Shown: one piece after another, positions 35,056-36,742 of the stretch
How positions within the stretch are numbered: the stretch's first letter is position 1
Layout of the letters: the number at the start of each line of letters is the position of its first letter
DNA from: Gammaproteobacteria bacterium
Lineage (GTDB): Bacteria; Pseudomonadota; Gammaproteobacteria; Pseudomonadales; Pseudomonadaceae
Direction: 5' to 3'
DNA length: 36,742 nt
NCBI GenBank assembly: GCA_012728315.1
Contig: JAAYFI010000058.1
Span: 1 to 36,742, forward strand
Notes under the pieces: generated by a model
The model's database searches: none
The model's input: the letters and a program-made list of their open reading frames with translations, nothing else
Told to the model about the DNA's origin: nothing
Translations under genes and position numbers: made by a program

Positions 35056-36665
35056 TGTTTTTTTCAGATCCGAAAACTCCGGAAAATTGGCAACTTTTAC
35101 CGATTTCTGAAGTTGCTGAAGTTAATCCAAAATTCGATAAGCGGAATATCGAGGACGATTTAGAGATTAGCTTTGTACCCATGTCTGCTGTTGAAGCAGA
35201 AACAGGTGGTGTTGATGTATCTGGTCTTCGCCGTTTTGCTGAAGTAAAGAAAGGCTATACAGGTTTTCTTGAGGGTGATGTACTTTTCGCAAAAATAACA
35301 CCGTGTATGGAAAACGGAAAAATGGCGGTAGTGCCAACTCTAAAAAATGGTGTCGGTTTTGGTTCAACTGAGTTTCATGTATTAAGACCTAAACTAAGCA
35401 TCGATGTTAAGTTTCTTTATTATTACGTATCGTCTAAACAAGTCAGATTTGACGCAGAACACAATATGAGTGGGGCGGTGGGGCAGAAACGTGTTCCCAC
35501 AAGTTATATTGCAGATTATCAAATACCAGTACCTCCAATAGATCAGCAAAAACGCATTGTCGCTAAAATAGAAGAACTATTCTCAGAACTCGATAGCGGC
35601 ATCGCCTCCCTAAAAACCGCCCGCGAACAGCTTAAAGTTTACCGCCAAGCCGTACTCAAACACGCCTTTGAAGGCAAGCTCACCGCCCAATGGCGCAAAG
35701 ACAACCCCGACAAACTCGAAACCCCAGAACAACTACTGACCCGCATCCAACAGGAACGCGAAACCCGCTATCAGCAACAACTAAACGACTGGAAGCAGGC
35801 CGTAAAAGACTGGGGAGAAAAAGGTAAAGAGGGAAGAAGACCGACAAAGCCAAGTGCTTACAAATCACTAGAGCCAATATCAGAAGAAGAAATAAGCATG
35901 TTGCCACAGCTTCCACTTGGCTGGAGTTATGTACGCTTAGCAGAAATCGCCTTTATTGGCTCCGGAATGTCGGTCAGTAAAAACAGAAAGCTAGATGAAC
36001 CTGTAGAAGTTGCCTACTTAAGAGTTGCTAATGTTCAGCGTGGCTTACTAGATTTGACTGAAATCAAAACTATGCAGGTTGAGCGAAACTCACTGCCCAA
36101 TTTTCTTTTACAAAAATGGGACATTCTTTTTAACGAGGGTGGCGACAGAGATAAGCTAGGAAGAGGCTGGGTCTGGGAAAGCCAAGTAGAACCTTGTATA
36201 ACACAAAACCATGTTTTCCGTGCTTCGCCTTACGTTAGAAGTCCTCAACACTCGAAGTTTATCTCGCACTGGGGGAACTCTTTTGGTCAGGATTATTTTG
36301 AAAAAGTCGGCAAGCAGACTACTAACTTGGCTTCAATAAACAAAACCGTACTTAGCAACTTTCCAATACCTTTGCCTAGTTTTAAAGAGCAGCAAAAAAT
36401 AATTTCTTTACTTGATGACACTATGAGTCGGATAGACTTTTTTGAAACAGAAATTGAGCGAGGAATACTCCGAGCCGAAACCCTGCGCCAATCTATCTTC
36501 AAAAAAGCCTTCTCTGGTCAACTCGTAGGCCAAGACCCAAACGATGAACCCGCCAGCGAACTGCTTGCGCGTATTCAGGCTGAAAAAGCAAGCAGCATTA
36601 AAGTAAGCGTAACAGCAACCCCACATAGCCAAAGCTTTTCTGATGCCATAGTTTATCCGTTTTAA
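35055..36665 (+). CDS. hsdS: Type I restriction specificity subunit, 3' end replaced by IS sequence
   Basis: DNA-recognition subunit with two target-recognition domains. TRD1 spans about 10-165 (ENWQLLPISEVAEVNPKF), followed by a coiled-coil spacer (QQKRIVAKIEELFSELD, LKHAFEGKL). TRD2 runs about 290-430 (LPLGWSYVRLAEIAFIGSG), followed by the second coiled coil (EQQKIISLLDDTMSRIDFFE, FKKAFSGQL). The reading frame has 536 residues. The native family ending ELLARIQAEKA is followed after residue 516 by 20 residues of unrelated sequence, beginning exactly at GTAAGCG, the likely IS66-family terminus. So a short native tail is probably lost. ATG 35055 is used; a GTG 3 bases earlier is also possible. 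No hsdM is adjacent. Confidence 0.9.
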   Translation: MFFSDPKTPENWQLLPISEVAEVNPKFDKRNIEDDLEISFVPMSAVEAETGGVDVSGLRRFAEVKKGYTGFLEGDVLFAKITPCMENGKMAVVPTLKNGVGFGSTEFHVLRPKLSIDVKFLYYYVSSKQVRFDAEHNMSGAVGQKRVPTSYIADYQIPVPPIDQQKRIVAKIEELFSELDSGIASLKTAREQLKVYRQAVLKHAFEGKLTAQWRKDNPDKLETPEQLLTRIQQERETRYQQQLNDWKQAVKDWGEKGKEGRRPTKPSAYKSLEPISEEEISMLPQLPLGWSYVRLAEIAFIGSGMSVSKNRKLDEPVEVAYLRVANVQRGLLDLTEIKTMQVERNSLPNFLLQKWDILFNEGGDRDKLGRGWVWESQVEPCITQNHVFRASPYVRSPQHSKFISHWGNSFGQDYFEKVGKQTTNLASINKTVLSNFPIPLPSFKEQQKIISLLDDTMSRIDFFETEIERGILRAETLRQSIFKKAFSGQLVGQDPNDEPASELLARIQAEKASSIKVSVTATPHSQSFSDAIVYPF

Positions 36666-36742
36666 TAAACGAGGTGACCTATGAGCCGTCAATATCGCAA
36701 TACAGCGCAGTGGTTGGAGTTGATCGAGGCTTTTGAGTTGAG
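36603..36742 (+). mobile_element. Left end of an IS66-family insertion sequence, continues past window
   Basis: GTAAGCG at 36603-36609 matches the conserved terminus of IS66-family elements (GTAA, commonly GTAAGCG). It coincides with the point where hsdS stops resembling its family. A short ORF with a strong ribosome binding site and a TnpA-like N-terminus starts 78 bases inside. The family makes 8-bp target duplications; the left copy would be GCATTAAA (36595-36602). The right end is beyond the window, so this is not proven. Confidence 0.6.
36681..36742 (+). CDS. tnpA: N-terminus of a probable IS66-type accessory protein TnpA, cut by window edge
   Basis: Twenty codons are visible from ATG 36681, behind a strong GAGGTGA site (36671-36677). 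The sequence MSRQYRNTAQWLELIEAFEL resembles the opening of IS66-family TnpA and related small helix-turn-helix transposition proteins, which typically start with a basic patch and then a W-x-x-L-I-E-x-F-E helix. It does not resemble HsdM. With only 20 residues the call leans on context: the GTAAGCG terminus just upstream and the disrupted hsdS end. Confidence 0.55.
   Translation, partial: MSRQYRNTAQWLELIEAFEL

Noticed and set aside
36681..36742. Start of hsdM directly after hsdS
   Set aside because: The visible 20 residues do not look like an HsdM N-terminus. They fit a small transposition protein, and the upstream GTAAGCG supports an insertion sequence.

Overview
The window reads as chromosome from a gammaproteobacterium of the Pseudomonadaceae lineage with moderate GC. 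The grounds are gene content and order typical of pseudomonads (PiT transporter + DUF47, CYTH protein, orphan GspE-like ATPase; rppH + ptsP beside an HAD hydrolase; DUF3482 + DUF2868; zur-znuC-znuB divergent from znuA). I infer a low-GC relative such as the Thiopseudomonas/Denitrificimonas group, but cannot confirm it without a search. No rRNA, tRNA, CRISPR array or prophage was seen.

Layout. 1-4.6 kb (- strand): the 3'-truncated galE, then a TAXI-type TRAP transporter (binding protein and fused permease separated by a strong hairpin). 4.7-8.1 kb (-): argA, then pit and its DUF47/PhoU-like partner. 8.2-13.7 kb (+): CYTH-domain protein, orphan type II/IV secretion ATPase, SPFH/NfeD pair and an NRDE protein. 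13.8-16.6 kb (-): rppH-ptsP. 16.7-18.0 kb (+): HAD hydrolase and an exported rhodanese. 18.03-19.6 kb (+): the DAHP synthase aroF with a long leader. 19.6-22.4 kb (-): DUF2868/DUF3482 GTPase pair. 22.5-23.0 kb (+): folA. 23.05-28.7 kb (-): gcvT, gcvH, an iron-type ABC permease, and a probable globin-coupled GGDEF/EAL protein. 28.9-32.0 kb: the zinc-uptake locus, with a Zur box between the divergent znuA and zur. 32.2-36.7 kb (+): an accessory segment with hsdR and hsdS, broken at the 3' end of hsdS by what looks like the left end of an IS66-family insertion sequence; hsdM is not present.

The most notable element is the 458-base region before aroF. It encodes an unannotated 43-residue leader peptide with the run Tyr-Tyr-Phe-Tyr-Gly-Tyr-Trp-Phe near its end. 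A set of mutually exclusive RNA pairings and a strong intrinsic terminator follow. This is the architecture of ribosome-mediated attenuation, but with all three aromatic amino acids in one control codon run, which suits the gene for the first step of the shared aromatic pathway. Between the terminator and aroF lie a second small ORF with a good ribosome binding site and a hairpin directly before the aroF ribosome binding site.

Start codons were moved from the longest frame where a ribosome binding site or family knowledge supported it. All RNA pairings were found by eye; no folding energies or database searches were run.
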